Shown here in pieces: positions 47,905 to 56,827 of a DNA stretch of 64,000 bases. The DNA is from Ascidiaceihabitans donghaensis (lineage in GTDB: Bacteria; Pseudomonadota; Alphaproteobacteria; Rhodobacterales; Rhodobacteraceae): the NCBI RefSeq assembly GCF_900302465.1, contig NZ_OMOR01000001.1, forward strand, positions 2,294,001 to 2,358,000, given 5' to 3'. The translations under genes and the position numbers were made by a program. The notes under the pieces were generated by a model that saw only the letters and a program-made list of their open reading frames with translations, was not told the DNA's origin and made no database searches. Numbering within the stretch: the stretch's first letter is position 1; every line of letters starts with the position of its first letter.

Positions 47905-49073
47905 TCACCGTCACAGAGGCTTTGGATGCGCTGTTCGCTTTGGTGTCGCCACTGGCCACCGAAGACGTGCCCTTACGCCACGCCAATGGACGTGTTTTGG
48001 CACGCGATGTTGCTGCACAGCGCACACAGCCGCCTTTTGCGGCGTCTTCGATGGACGGATACGCCGTAAAGGCGGCCGAGGTCGAGGCAGACGCGCTTTT
48101 CAAGGTGATAGGTGAAAGTGCAGCAGGACATCGCTGGGACGGCGTTGTGGGTGCGGGGCAAGCGGTGCGTATTTTCACCGGCGCACCGGTACCGCAGGGC
48201 GCAGATTTTGTCGTCATTCAAGAAGACACGATCCGCCGCGGTGATTTGATTACTCTGGGCCGGAATGTTGGATCCAAAGACAACATTCGAGCGGCTGGCG
48301 TTGATTTCACAAAAGGCACCCCGCTGTCTGCGCCGCGTCTGCTGACGCCTGCCGATATCGCACTGTTGGCGTCAATGAACATCGCCGATGTCCCCGTTGT
48401 GCGCCGACCTGTTGTATCCCTGATTTCAACGGGGGATGAATTGGTCATGCCCGGCGAAGCCCCGGGCCCAGACCAGATCATCGCGTCCAACACCTTTGGG
48501 CTTGCAGCCATGTTGGAAGACCTTGGCGCACACCCCCGCATATTGCCGATTGCTGCCGACACGGAAGGGTCGCTTCGTGCGGCTTTCGATCTGGCCAAAG
48601 GCTCCGATCTGGTGATCACAGTAGGCGGCGCTTCTGTGGGGGACCATGATCTGGTGGCGCCAGTGGCCGCTGAAATGGGCATGGAACAGTCGTTCTACAA
48701 AGTCGCCATGCGACCGGGAAAGCCGCTGATGGCGGGGCGTTTGTCAGGCATGCCAATGGTCGGGTTGCCGGGAAATCCTGTGTCTGCAATGGTCTGCGGC
48801 AGTGTTTTCATAGCACCACTTGTGCGTGCCATGCAGGGTTTGCCTAAAACCGCAGCGCCACGGCAAAAGATGACTTTGGCAGCACCTTTGACCGCAAACG
48901 GACCACGCGAACACTACATGCGCGGCACGACCACTGCCCAGGGGGTCATCAGCGCGGATCTGCAAGACAGCTCATTGTTGTCGGTTCTGTCCACATCGGA
49001 TGTTTTGATCGTGCGCCCCGCCGGCGACCCTGCCCGCGCCATAGGCGATGTCGTCGAAACAATTGCAATTTAA
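47901..49073 (+). CDS. moeA: Molybdopterin molybdenumtransferase
   Basis: 390 residues; inserts molybdate into molybdopterin-AMP. Segments: SMDGYAVKAAEV, VRIFTGAPVPQGADFVVIQE, STGDELVMPGEAPGPDQII, GGASVGDHDLV, and GLPGNPVSAMVCG, covering MoeA domains I-IV. Last gene of the trpG-moeA run before the separately promoted lexA. Confidence 0.96.
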   Translation: MITVTEALDALFALVSPLATEDVPLRHANGRVLARDVAAQRTQPPFAASSMDGYAVKAAEVEADALFKVIGESAAGHRWDGVVGAGQAVRIFTGAPVPQGADFVVIQEDTIRRGDLITLGRNVGSKDNIRAAGVDFTKGTPLSAPRLLTPADIALLASMNIADVPVVRRPVVSLISTGDELVMPGEAPGPDQIIASNTFGLAAMLEDLGAHPRILPIAADTEGSLRAAFDLAKGSDLVITVGGASVGDHDLVAPVAAEMGMEQSFYKVAMRPGKPLMAGRLSGMPMVGLPGNPVSAMVCGSVFIAPLVRAMQGLPKTAAPRQKMTLAAPLTANGPREHYMRGTTTAQGVISADLQDSSLLSVLSTSDVLIVRPAGDPARAIGDVVETIAI

Positions 49074-49111
49074 TGATTTGGTAAGATATTTGCATCAATT
49101 TTAACAAATCG

Positions 49112-49140
49112 TTGACACAAAACAAGAACATGAATAGAAC
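49112..49140 (+). promoter_or_regulatory. lexA promoter with SOS box
   Basis: A -35 match TTGACA (49112-49117) and a 17-base spacer lead to TAGAAC (49135-49140), a 4/6 match to -10. The alphaproteobacterial SOS operator GAAC-N7-GAAC occurs exactly at 49126-49140 and covers the -10 element, so LexA would block its own promoter. Confidence 0.85.
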
Positions 49141-49171
49141 AAACGCAAACCAACAGGCGTGAGGACCAAGT

Positions 49172-49873
49172 ATGCTGACCAAGAAGCAGTTGGATTTGCT
49201 GGGATTTATTCACAAGCGTGTGCAGCGCGACGGTGTCCCCCCCAGCTTTGACGAAATGAAAGAAGCGCTGGATTTGCGTTCCAAATCCGGCATTCACCGA
49301 TTGATCACCGCCTTGGAGGAACGCGGCTTTATCCGCCGCCTTGCCCACCGCGCCCGTGCCATCGAAATTGTGAAGCTGCCCGAAAGCATGGGTGGCGCAC
49401 CCACATCCGGATTTACACCGCGTGTCATTCAGGGCGATCGGCCTGATGGGCCACCCCCTCCGGCTGCCCTGCCCGTCGACGCCATTCACGCGATCGAACT
49501 GCCAGTTATGGGGCAGATCGCTGCGGGTGTTCCCATCGAAGCCATCAGCCATGCATCGCGCAATGTGGCCGTACCCGGGCAGATGTTGGCAGGCCAAGGC
49601 AATCACTATGCCCTTGAAGTCAAAGGCGATTCGATGATCGACGCAGGCATCAATGACGGTGATGTCGTGGTGATCCGCGAAACGTCCGTGGCGGACAACG
49701 GCGATATTGTTGTGGCCCTTGTCGAAGACCACGAAGCCACGCTGAAGCGCTACATGCGCAAGGGCAACACCATCGCTTTGGAAGCCGCCAACCCCGCCTA
49801 TGAAACGCGCGTTTTCACGGACGACAAAGTCAAAGTGCAGGGCAAGCTGGTCGGCCTTATCCGCACCTACTGA
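49172..49873 (+). CDS. lexA: LexA repressor
   Basis: 233 residues. The N-terminal winged helix ([20 protein letters not shown], then [15 protein letters not shown]) binds SOS operators; the C-terminal peptidase domain has an Ala-Gly self-cleavage site in [11 protein letters not shown], nucleophile Ser154 in GDSMIDAGI and the Lys of HEATLKRY. RecA-stimulated autocleavage derepresses DNA repair genes. Its own promoter carries the cognate box; a terminator follows. Confidence 0.97.
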   Translation: MLTKKQLDLLGFIHKRVQRDGVPPSFDEMKEALDLRSKSGIHRLITALEERGFIRRLAHRARAIEIVKLPESMGGAPTSGFTPRVIQGDRPDGPPPPAALPVDAIHAIELPVMGQIAAGVPIEAISHASRNVAVPGQMLAGQGNHYALEVKGDSMIDAGINDGDVVVIRETSVADNGDIVVALVEDHEATLKRYMRKGNTIALEAANPAYETRVFTDDKVKVQGKLVGLIRTY

Positions 49874-49891
49874 CCACACCATTTCTTTTTG

Positions 49892-49926
49892 CAAAGGCGG
49901 TCAGGTTTTGGCCGCCTTTGTCGTTT
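49892..49926 (+). terminator. Terminator after lexA
   Basis: Stem CAAAGGCGG/CCGCCTTTG (49892-49900 with 49912-49920), loop of 11 bases, followed by TCGTTTT. It ends lexA transcription between lexA and the convergent comEC. Confidence 0.8.
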
Positions 49927-51969
49927 TCATTTGGCCCAATTTGACCACAATCTGTCACCCGTCACATCACGTACTGTCACCACATCAAGGCCATCCCCTT
50001 TGGCAAACAAAGCCACGGCGCCGGTCTGTCGTAAACGTTGCGGATCATACACCGGGCATCCGCTGATCTTGAGTGGCGCAGAGGCCACCAAAAGCTGTCG
50101 TGCGTCGCAGTCCAGAACGGCAGATGCAGCTTTTTTACCAATGACATGAACCAGTTCCACCGCCCCGATATGCGTGACTTGCAGCCGTCCCCCGTCCCCC
50201 GGCCACCGCCCTGCAGCATATGATTGACTGCTTGGATCACCATCATTTTCCAACCAGTTGCGTGCGACAAATCCTGCCCCTTTGGCCTTGCTGAGGGCGC
50301 GGCCTGCATCTGTCATAACCCCAACCAATGATCCGTTGTCGGCAATCAGTGCTGTGGGACGCTGTGCGCCCCCCCACATTGCAAAAGCCAAAACAACAGG
50401 AACCGTGCCAAGCCACCGCAATCGGCCGTGCCAGATAATGACCATGCAACCGCCCAATGCCATTACAGGCAGAACCCACGGTCCCGGCCCAGCAACATAG
50501 CCGCGCGCACCCTCCAGCCCAGCCACCCAGTCAGCCACACCAAGGATCCACTGCAAACCCAATCCCATGACCCACAAGCCCAAGCCTTCTAGCCCAAAGG
50601 GCGCCAAAAGGGCGGCAAATACAGCCGCAGGAATGACGATCATGCCCATCAATGGCACGCTCAACAAGTTGGCCACCAATCCGTAATGCGCCACAGCGTT
50701 GAAATGTGCAGCCCCGATTGGCGCCGTGGCCAATCCGGCAATCGCAGAGGACAACACGACCCCAACAACGGGTTGCGCCCAATCCGGTCCTAATTTGATC
50801 TGTGCATCGCGCATCCACCCGAACACGGCAACCAACGCCGTTGTCGCTGCAAAAGACATCTGGAACCCCGGCCCCAACATGGCTTCGGGTTGCAGAACCA
50901 AAACAATGATTGCGGCCATTGCCACGGCACGTAAACTGATGGCGCGTCTGTCACACATCACCGCCGTCAATGCGACCGCAACCATGATAAACGCGCGCTC
51001 TGTGGACACGTTGCCCCCCGACAACGCAAGATAAACCGCAGCGATGCAAAGCGCACCACCGGCCGCCCATTTGCGTGCCGAAATGCGCAATGCCAGCGGC
51101 TGGATCAATGCGATAACAATACGCAACAACGCAAAGACAAAACCGCTTAACAATCCCATATGCAGCCCTGAAATCGCAATCAGGTGTGCGGTGTTGCTGG
51201 CGCGTAGATCATTCAGCGCCTCTTTGCTTAATGCCGACCTGTCCCCTGTTGTAACAGCGGCTGCAAATCCGCCCACATCACCGGGCAACGTCTGCTGGAC
51301 GCGCGCAGAAATCGCCATGCGCAGCCGAAAAATCATCAACGACATGTCGCCACGTTTCGGGGCTTTGATGGCGACCAAGGGCACACGTGTATATCCAACC
51401 GCCCCCAACTGCCCAAACCACGCATGGCGCTGGAAATTGAAACCGCCGGGTTCGACAGGCCCCCCCGGAGGCGACAGGTGCCCGGTTGTCATGATGCGCA
51501 TTCCAGGCAAGGCCGTGACCCCGAAAGCCGCATCACCGTGTAAGGATATGCGAACCCTCAGCGGTGTACGCCGCGGCGACACATCGTCCAGTGTCACCGC
51601 GTCCAACGTCAGTCGCACCGCATCGGAAGACGACCGATCCATCGCAATCACCCGACCCTCGATCGCGCCATAGTACCGCCACCCTAAAATAGGCCCCGCA
51701 ACGCTGTGGGCGCGCCACGCTGCAACAACAAATCCTGCGCAGATGATACAAAGCGCGATTGTCAAAGGTGATCCGAAAGCACGCTTGTGCCAGCCCCAAG
51801 CGGCCGCAGAGACGCCGATCATCGCAACGCTTCCGATGACCCCCAATGATGGCTCAAACCGCAATGAAAAGAAGGCACCTATGCCGATGGCCAAGCACAC
51901 AGGCACCCAAGCAAACAAATGCCCGCGCTGTGCGGCCCAAACGCCGCGCACTGCTTCTAAGGCGCGCAT
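49927..51969 (-). CDS. comEC: ComEC/Rec2-family DNA uptake channel protein
   Basis: 680 residues. An N-terminal DUF4131-like part (VIAMDRSSSDAVRLTLDAVT, HGDAAFG) is followed by the Competence domain with about ten membrane helices (HLIAISGLHMGLLSGFVFAL is the family signature). The C-terminal soluble part lacks a HxHxDH metallo-beta-lactamase motif, so it is not an evident nuclease. ComEC moves single-stranded DNA across the inner membrane in natural transformation. Start ATG 51969 fits homologues; a GTG at 51990 is possible. Confidence 0.9.
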   Translation of the reverse strand: MRALEAVRGVWAAQRGHLFAWVPVCLAIGIGAFFSLRFEPSLGVIGSVAMIGVSAAAWGWHKRAFGSPLTIALCIICAGFVVAAWRAHSVAGPILGWRYYGAIEGRVIAMDRSSSDAVRLTLDAVTLDDVSPRRTPLRVRISLHGDAAFGVTALPGMRIMTTGHLSPPGGPVEPGGFNFQRHAWFGQLGAVGYTRVPLVAIKAPKRGDMSLMIFRLRMAISARVQQTLPGDVGGFAAAVTTGDRSALSKEALNDLRASNTAHLIAISGLHMGLLSGFVFALLRIVIALIQPLALRISARKWAAGGALCIAAVYLALSGGNVSTERAFIMVAVALTAVMCDRRAISLRAVAMAAIIVLVLQPEAMLGPGFQMSFAATTALVAVFGWMRDAQIKLGPDWAQPVVGVVLSSAIAGLATAPIGAAHFNAVAHYGLVANLLSVPLMGMIVIPAAVFAALLAPFGLEGLGLWVMGLGLQWILGVADWVAGLEGARGYVAGPGPWVLPVMALGGCMVIIWHGRLRWLGTVPVVLAFAMWGGAQRPTALIADNGSLVGVMTDAGRALSKAKGAGFVARNWLENDGDPSSQSYAAGRWPGDGGRLQVTHIGAVELVHVIGKKAASAVLDCDARQLLVASAPLKISGCPVYDPQRLRQTGAVALFAKGDGLDVVTVRDVTGDRLWSNWAK

Positions 51970-52048
51970 GCTTGCCCCCGGTTTCTTCACTATATAGACA
52001 GGTCAGAACGCTATCCCCTTTATGGTTACGGAAAGGTAAATTCCGCCA

Positions 52049-53458
52049 ATGACCGATGCAGTCGTCACCCGTTTTGCACCCTCTCCTACTGGCTATTTGC
52101 ACATTGGCGGGGCACGGACAGCCTTGTTCAACTGGCTATATGCGCGCGGTCGCGGCGGAAAGTTCCTGCTGCGTATCGAAGATACCGACCGTGCGCGTTC
52201 GACCCCCGAAGCCACCGAAGCGATTCTGAAAAGCATGGCGTGGCTGGGACTGGATTATGATGGTGATCCCGTCAGCCAGTTCGAAGGCGCCTCCCGTCAC
52301 GCAGAGGTGGCCCACACACTGTTGGCCGCAGGCAAAGCCTATAAGTGTTTCGCAACACAAGATGACATCCAGGCCTTTCGCGACGCGGCGAAAGCGGAAG
52401 GAAAATCAACGCTGTATCACAGCCCATGGCGAGACGCCCAAGATGACACCCACCCCGACGCACCTTACGTTGTACGCATCAAAGCGCCCCGTGATGGCAA
52501 CACCGTCATCAAGGATGCCGTGCAAGGCGATGTGACTATACGCAACGACCAGTTGGACGATATGGTGCTGCTGCGCTCTGATGGCAGTCCCGTTTATATG
52601 TTGGCTGTTGTGGTCGATGATCATGATATGGGTGTAACCCATGTGATCCGCGGCGATGATCATTTGAACAACGCCGCACGCCAGATGATGATCTACAACG
52701 CGATGGACTGGAAGGTGCCAGTTTGGGCACATATTCCACTGATCCATGGGCCAGACGGCAAAAAAATGTCCAAACGGCATGGCGCAACGGGCGCGGAAGA
52801 ATATCAGACGATGGGGTATCCCGCCGCAGGCATGCGCAATTACCTGACGCGGCTGGGCTGGAGCCACGGTGACGATGAATTCTTTAGCGACGCGCAGGCG
52901 CTGGACTGGTTTGATCTGGGTGGAATCGGCAAAAGCCCCGCGCGATTTGATCTTAAAAAGCTGGAAAACCTGTCTGGGCAGCACATTGCGGCGGCAAGTG
53001 ACGCTGCGTTGCAGCGCGAATTGATAGCATTTCTGAACGCGTCTGGCGGCGATGCATTGGATACGGCACAACTGACGGGCTTATTGGCTGCAATGCCATT
53101 TTTGAAAGAACGCTCCAAAACTTTCCCTGAACTTCTTGAAAAGGCAGCATTTGTTCTGTCCAGCCGCCCTATCACGCCAGATGAAAAAGCTTCAAAACAT
53201 CTTGATTTGGTATCCCGTGGTATACTGAGAGAATTGACGCCGCATCTGCAAAATGCTAGCTGGGACAGAGACACACTGGAGACAGTCCTGAATGGCTTTG
53301 CCGAGGCTCAGGGCACCAAGTTCGGTAAGTTGGCTGGGCCTTTAAGGGCGGCACTTGCAGGACGCGCGGTAACCCCTTCGGTTTTCGATATGATGCTTGT
53401 TCTGGGGCGCGAGGAAACCCTTGCCCGACTGAATGAGGCTGCATCCGTCGAGGGTTAA
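52049..53458 (+). CDS. gltX: Glutamyl-tRNA synthetase
   Basis: 469 residues, class I synthetase. [20 protein letters not shown] carries the HIGH-type motif and KKMSKRHGA the KMSKS loop. The C-terminal anticodon-binding region is present, so it is full length rather than a Glu-Q synthetase. Divergent from comEC, with 80 bases between. Confidence 0.96.
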   Translation: MTDAVVTRFAPSPTGYLHIGGARTALFNWLYARGRGGKFLLRIEDTDRARSTPEATEAILKSMAWLGLDYDGDPVSQFEGASRHAEVAHTLLAAGKAYKCFATQDDIQAFRDAAKAEGKSTLYHSPWRDAQDDTHPDAPYVVRIKAPRDGNTVIKDAVQGDVTIRNDQLDDMVLLRSDGSPVYMLAVVVDDHDMGVTHVIRGDDHLNNAARQMMIYNAMDWKVPVWAHIPLIHGPDGKKMSKRHGATGAEEYQTMGYPAAGMRNYLTRLGWSHGDDEFFSDAQALDWFDLGGIGKSPARFDLKKLENLSGQHIAAASDAALQRELIAFLNASGGDALDTAQLTGLLAAMPFLKERSKTFPELLEKAAFVLSSRPITPDEKASKHLDLVSRGILRELTPHLQNASWDRDTLETVLNGFAEAQGTKFGKLAGPLRAALAGRAVTPSVFDMMLVLGREETLARLNEAASVEG

Positions 53459-53584
53459 GACCTTTGAAAGGGTGCACAGTATAACAACTGCACAACTGCG
53501 GGAATTGAACCGCAAAATTGTGCTGAGCGTCGCTGCTCAAACGCAACCGGGAGAACCCCGGATGATGACATAGGAAGGGATAAC

Positions 53585-54880
53585 ATGACCGACAGTAATA
53601 AATCCGCAACGCTGACGATTGACGGCACCGAGTATGAGTTGCCAATGTTTTCGCCAACCGCAGGCCCGGATGTGGTCGATATTCGCAAACTCTATGCGCA
53701 GGCTGGCGTCTTTACATATGACCCTGGCTTCACCTCAACGGCGAGCTGCGACAGCACAATCACCTTCATTGACGGTGGCAAAGGCGAATTGTTGCACCGT
53801 GGCTATCCCATTGACCAGTTGGCGGGCAAATCCCACTATCTAGAGGTATGCTATCTGCTGCTGTACGGTGAGCTGCCGACACCAGCGGCTTTGGAAGAGT
53901 TCGAGGCGACGATCACGCGCCACACGATGATCCACGAACAAATGCACAACTTTTTCCGTGGGTTCCGCCGCGATGCACACCCGATGGCCACAATGGTCGG
54001 CGTGGTGGGCGCGATGTCTGCGTTCTATCATGACAGCACGGATATTTCCGACGCGTATCAGCGCGAAGTCGCGTCCCACCGTTTGATTGCGAAGATGCCG
54101 ACGATTGCTGCAATGGCGTACAAGTATTCGATCGGGCAACCGTTTGTGTATCCACGCAATGATCTGGATTACGCCGCCAACTTCCTGCACATGTGTTTCT
54201 CTGTTCCTGCAGAAGAATATAACGTCGATCCCATTTTGGCCCGAGCTATGGACCGTATCTTTACGTTACATGCAGACCACGAACAAAACGCATCTACGTC
54301 GACAGTCCGCTTGGCGTCCTCGTCCGGTGCCAATCCGTTTGCGTGCATTGCGGCCGGCATCGCCTGCCTTTGGGGCCCTGCCCACGGTGGTGCAAACCAA
54401 GCATGTCTGGAAATGCTGAATGAAATCGGCACACCGGACCGCATTCCTGAATTCATCGCCCGGGCCAAAGACAAAGACGATCCGTTCCGCTTGATGGGCT
54501 TTGGACACCGCGTCTACAAAAACCACGACCCGCGTGCGACCGTGATGAAGCAATCCGCAGACGAAGTTCTGGAATTGCTGGGTGTGGAAAACAATCCAAT
54601 TTTGCAAGTTGCGAAGGAATTGGAAAAAGCCGCACTGGCCGATCCGTATTTCGCAGAAAAGAAACTGTTCCCGAACGTGGACTTTTATTCAGGCATCATT
54701 CTTGAAGCGATGGGTTTCCCAACGTCCATGTTCACACCGATCTTTGCACTGTCACGGACCGTGGGCTGGATTTCGCAATGGAAAGAGATGATTGCTGATC
54801 CACAAAATAAAATCGGTCGTCCACGCCAATTGTATCTTGGTGACACATCCCGCGACTATGTGGACATCGAAAACCGCTAA
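53585..54880 (+). CDS. gltA: Citrate synthase (type II)
   Basis: 431 residues of the hexameric type found in Gram-negatives. Segments: [28 protein letters not shown], the active-site His region [16 protein letters not shown], and [17 protein letters not shown]. First step of the citric acid cycle. A 126-base leader upstream includes AGGAAGG as ribosome site. A strong terminator follows. Confidence 0.97.
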   Translation: MTDSNKSATLTIDGTEYELPMFSPTAGPDVVDIRKLYAQAGVFTYDPGFTSTASCDSTITFIDGGKGELLHRGYPIDQLAGKSHYLEVCYLLLYGELPTPAALEEFEATITRHTMIHEQMHNFFRGFRRDAHPMATMVGVVGAMSAFYHDSTDISDAYQREVASHRLIAKMPTIAAMAYKYSIGQPFVYPRNDLDYAANFLHMCFSVPAEEYNVDPILARAMDRIFTLHADHEQNASTSTVRLASSSGANPFACIAAGIACLWGPAHGGANQACLEMLNEIGTPDRIPEFIARAKDKDDPFRLMGFGHRVYKNHDPRATVMKQSADEVLELLGVENNPILQVAKELEKAALADPYFAEKKLFPNVDFYSGIILEAMGFPTSMFTPIFALSRTVGWISQWKEMIADPQNKIGRPRQLYLGDTSRDYVDIENR

Positions 54881-54904
54881 CGAAAATCAAGTTCTAACCA
54901 GTTT

Positions 54905-54941
54905 AAACGCTCCGCGCAGATGCAGCGGGGCGTTTTATTTT
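54905..54941 (+). terminator. Terminator after gltA
   Basis: An 11-bp stem AAACGCTCCGC/GCGGGGCGTTT (54905-54915 with 54925-54935, one G-T pair), followed by TATTTTA. It lies 24 bases past the gltA stop. Confidence 0.85.
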
Positions 54942-55215
54942 ACGCCCACCAAATCACGTAATCTCTGGATACCCCCACACCAAAACAAGCGGTTTTTCGC
55001 TGAATTGGCATCGAAATTAACCTGCAATAAACGCGATAAAAGGCCATTGTTGCCGCAGCTGTCACAATGGCCTTGCGGCGCTTGACCCGGCAATCCATCA
55101 CCCATTAACTAAGCTCAAGACGATTCAAAAACGCAGATTTGGCTGGTATCAGCAGCTGCTAAATGGACCGCACGCAGCTATTTGGACGTGGCGTGCAGAC
55201 AAGAGGCAAGACACC
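54942..55215. other. Gene-free region with a perfect 11-bp hairpin
   Basis: The gap after the gltA terminator contains a perfect inverted repeat AAGGCCATTGT/ACAATGGCCTT (55040-55050 with 55064-55074) with a 13-nt loop. On the minus strand it is followed by TTATCG, a weak terminator-like end. AAGAGGCAAG precedes the next ORF. No RNA gene is recognised. Confidence 0.5.
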
Positions 55216-55506
55216 ATGGCGACACACACGCAACGACCCGCCCCCGAACAGCACTGGGCTGCGTTGATGAAAGCGCCGATGATTGAAACAGAATGTGCCT
55301 TGCTTGCTGACCCTGATACGGAAAATGACCAGATCGTCGTGATCTATGACGCGCAAAACGCGCCCCCCGTCATTACAGTTGATTCAGACGATGCGTCTGC
55401 ACTGATCACATTGCGTGCGGACGGCACCCCTGTGGCAGTGCTGTCACGCGCAGGCGATGTCCCATGTGCCGAAGATGTGCTTTTGGTCGCCCGACACGCG
55501 ACCTAA
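55216..55506 (+). CDS. Small hypothetical protein
   Basis: 96 residues, acidic, soluble, with no signal peptide: HWAALMKAPMIETECALLAD, IVVIYDAQNAPPVITVDSDD, LRADGTPVAVLSRAG. It resembles a single small alpha/beta domain but I know no family. It has its own ribosome site (GAGGCAAG) and converges with the enoyl-CoA hydratase gene. Confidence 0.6.
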   Translation: MATHTQRPAPEQHWAALMKAPMIETECALLADPDTENDQIVVIYDAQNAPPVITVDSDDASALITLRADGTPVAVLSRAGDVPCAEDVLLVARHAT

Positions 55507-55528
55507 AACACAAAGACAGGCGGATCGT

Positions 55529-56305
55529 TTACCGCCCCTCAAAAAGCGCCGGACGCTTTTCTGAAAATGCCAAAACGCCTTCTTTGAAATCGCGGGTGCG
55601 TCCGCAGTTGCCTTGTTCTTTGGCTTCCAGGGCAAGCTGTTCTTCTCGATCGTTGTCCCAAGTGCCTCGAATAGCGATCTTGGCAGAAGCGTAGGCGGCC
55701 GTTGGCCCTTGGGCCAGATGGGCCGCTCTGGCCTTCCAATGCGCGTCAAAGACATCATCCCCGACGTGTTCCCAGATCATGCCCCAATCATCGGCCTGCT
55801 TGGCACTGATTTTGTCCGCAAAAAGCGCAGCCCCCATGGCTTTTGCCATCCCCATGGTGCGCGGCATTGTGTAGGTGCCGCCCGCATCCGGGATCAAGCC
55901 GATACGCGTAAAGGCCTGCATGAAATAGGCGCTTTCAGAAGCAATCACCACATCAAACGCCAGCGCCAGATTGGCCCCTGCGCCTGCTGCGGCCCCGTTT
56001 ACAGCTGCGATCGTAGGCACAGGGCAATCAAAAATCGCACGCAGCATCGGTTCATATTCGTCCCGCAATGACTGCTCGGGATCAGAACCGGTACCATCCC
56101 CACTGTCCCCTAAATCTTGTCCCGAACAAAACGCCCGGCCATTGCCTGTCATGACTACGGCACGCGCAGAGCGCCCGCCTTGTGTCACCGCATGTTGGAT
56201 TTCCGCCCGCATTTGCGTATTCATTGCGTTCATCACGTCCGGGCGATTAAGCGAGATCAGCGCAATGTTGTCAGACAGGTCATATGTCAGTGTTTGGTAA
56301 TCCAT
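55529..56305 (-). CDS. Enoyl-CoA hydratase/isomerase family protein (PaaG-like)
   Basis: 258 residues of the crotonase fold: NRPDVMNAMNTQM, oxyanion-hole loop GRAFCSGQDLGD, AAVNGAAAGAGANLALAFD, and GLIPDAGGTYTMPRTMG. The FCSGQDL segment resembles PaaG-type isomerases of phenylacetate degradation, but no other paa genes are here, so a general fatty acyl-CoA role is equally possible. ATG at 56305 with AAAGGAC upstream. Confidence 0.85.
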   Translation of the reverse strand: MDYQTLTYDLSDNIALISLNRPDVMNAMNTQMRAEIQHAVTQGGRSARAVVMTGNGRAFCSGQDLGDSGDGTGSDPEQSLRDEYEPMLRAIFDCPVPTIAAVNGAAAGAGANLALAFDVVIASESAYFMQAFTRIGLIPDAGGTYTMPRTMGMAKAMGAALFADKISAKQADDWGMIWEHVGDDVFDAHWKARAAHLAQGPTAAYASAKIAIRGTWDNDREEQLALEAKEQGNCGRTRDFKEGVLAFSEKRPALFEGR

Positions 56306-56374
56306 GGGGCGTCCTTTTTCAAAGCTTGCCCCTGACATATCAAAACGGTCCCGCCTGAAAAGCGAAACCGCGCG

Positions 56375-56827
56375 TCATTCTTTCAAAATTTGCCGCAAAC
56401 GTGCTTCTTCTTCAACGCTCAACGCATCCTCTTGTGGCGCTTTGGCACCCGCCCGCTTGCGCACATAGCCAAACCCGATCGCGCCAGCCAGCAAAAGCAT
56501 CAAAGGCCCCGCCGCCCAAAGCAACAGGGTTGATCCGGACGCGCGCGGGTTCAACAGCACATATTCACCATAGCGCTCGACAATGAAATCAACAGTTTGC
56601 GTGTCGCTGTCGCCCGCCACCAACCGTTCACGCACCAGCACCCTTAGGTCTTTGGCCAAAGACGCGTGGCTTTCGTCGATGCTTTCGTTTTGGCACACCA
56701 GACACCGCAATCCTTTTGAAATGTCACGCGCCCGTTGTTCCAGCACTGGATCACTTAACACTTCATCCGGTTCAACAGCCCAAGCAGGGGCAGCCAACAG
56801 GCACAACATCAAGACAAAACGCTTCAT
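56375..56827 (-). CDS. ccmH: Cytochrome c-type biogenesis protein CcmH
   Basis: 150 residues: a signal sequence, the periplasmic RCLVCQNESI motif whose two Cys reduce apocytochrome c or receive electrons from CcmG, and a C-terminal membrane helix (LLLWAAGPLMLLLAGAIGF). It joins CcmF in heme attachment. Its start overlaps the ccmF stop (ATGA). Confidence 0.94.
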   Translation of the reverse strand: MKRFVLMLCLLAAPAWAVEPDEVLSDPVLEQRARDISKGLRCLVCQNESIDESHASLAKDLRVLVRERLVAGDSDTQTVDFIVERYGEYVLLNPRASGSTLLLWAAGPLMLLLAGAIGFGYVRKRAGAKAPQEDALSVEEEARLRQILKE

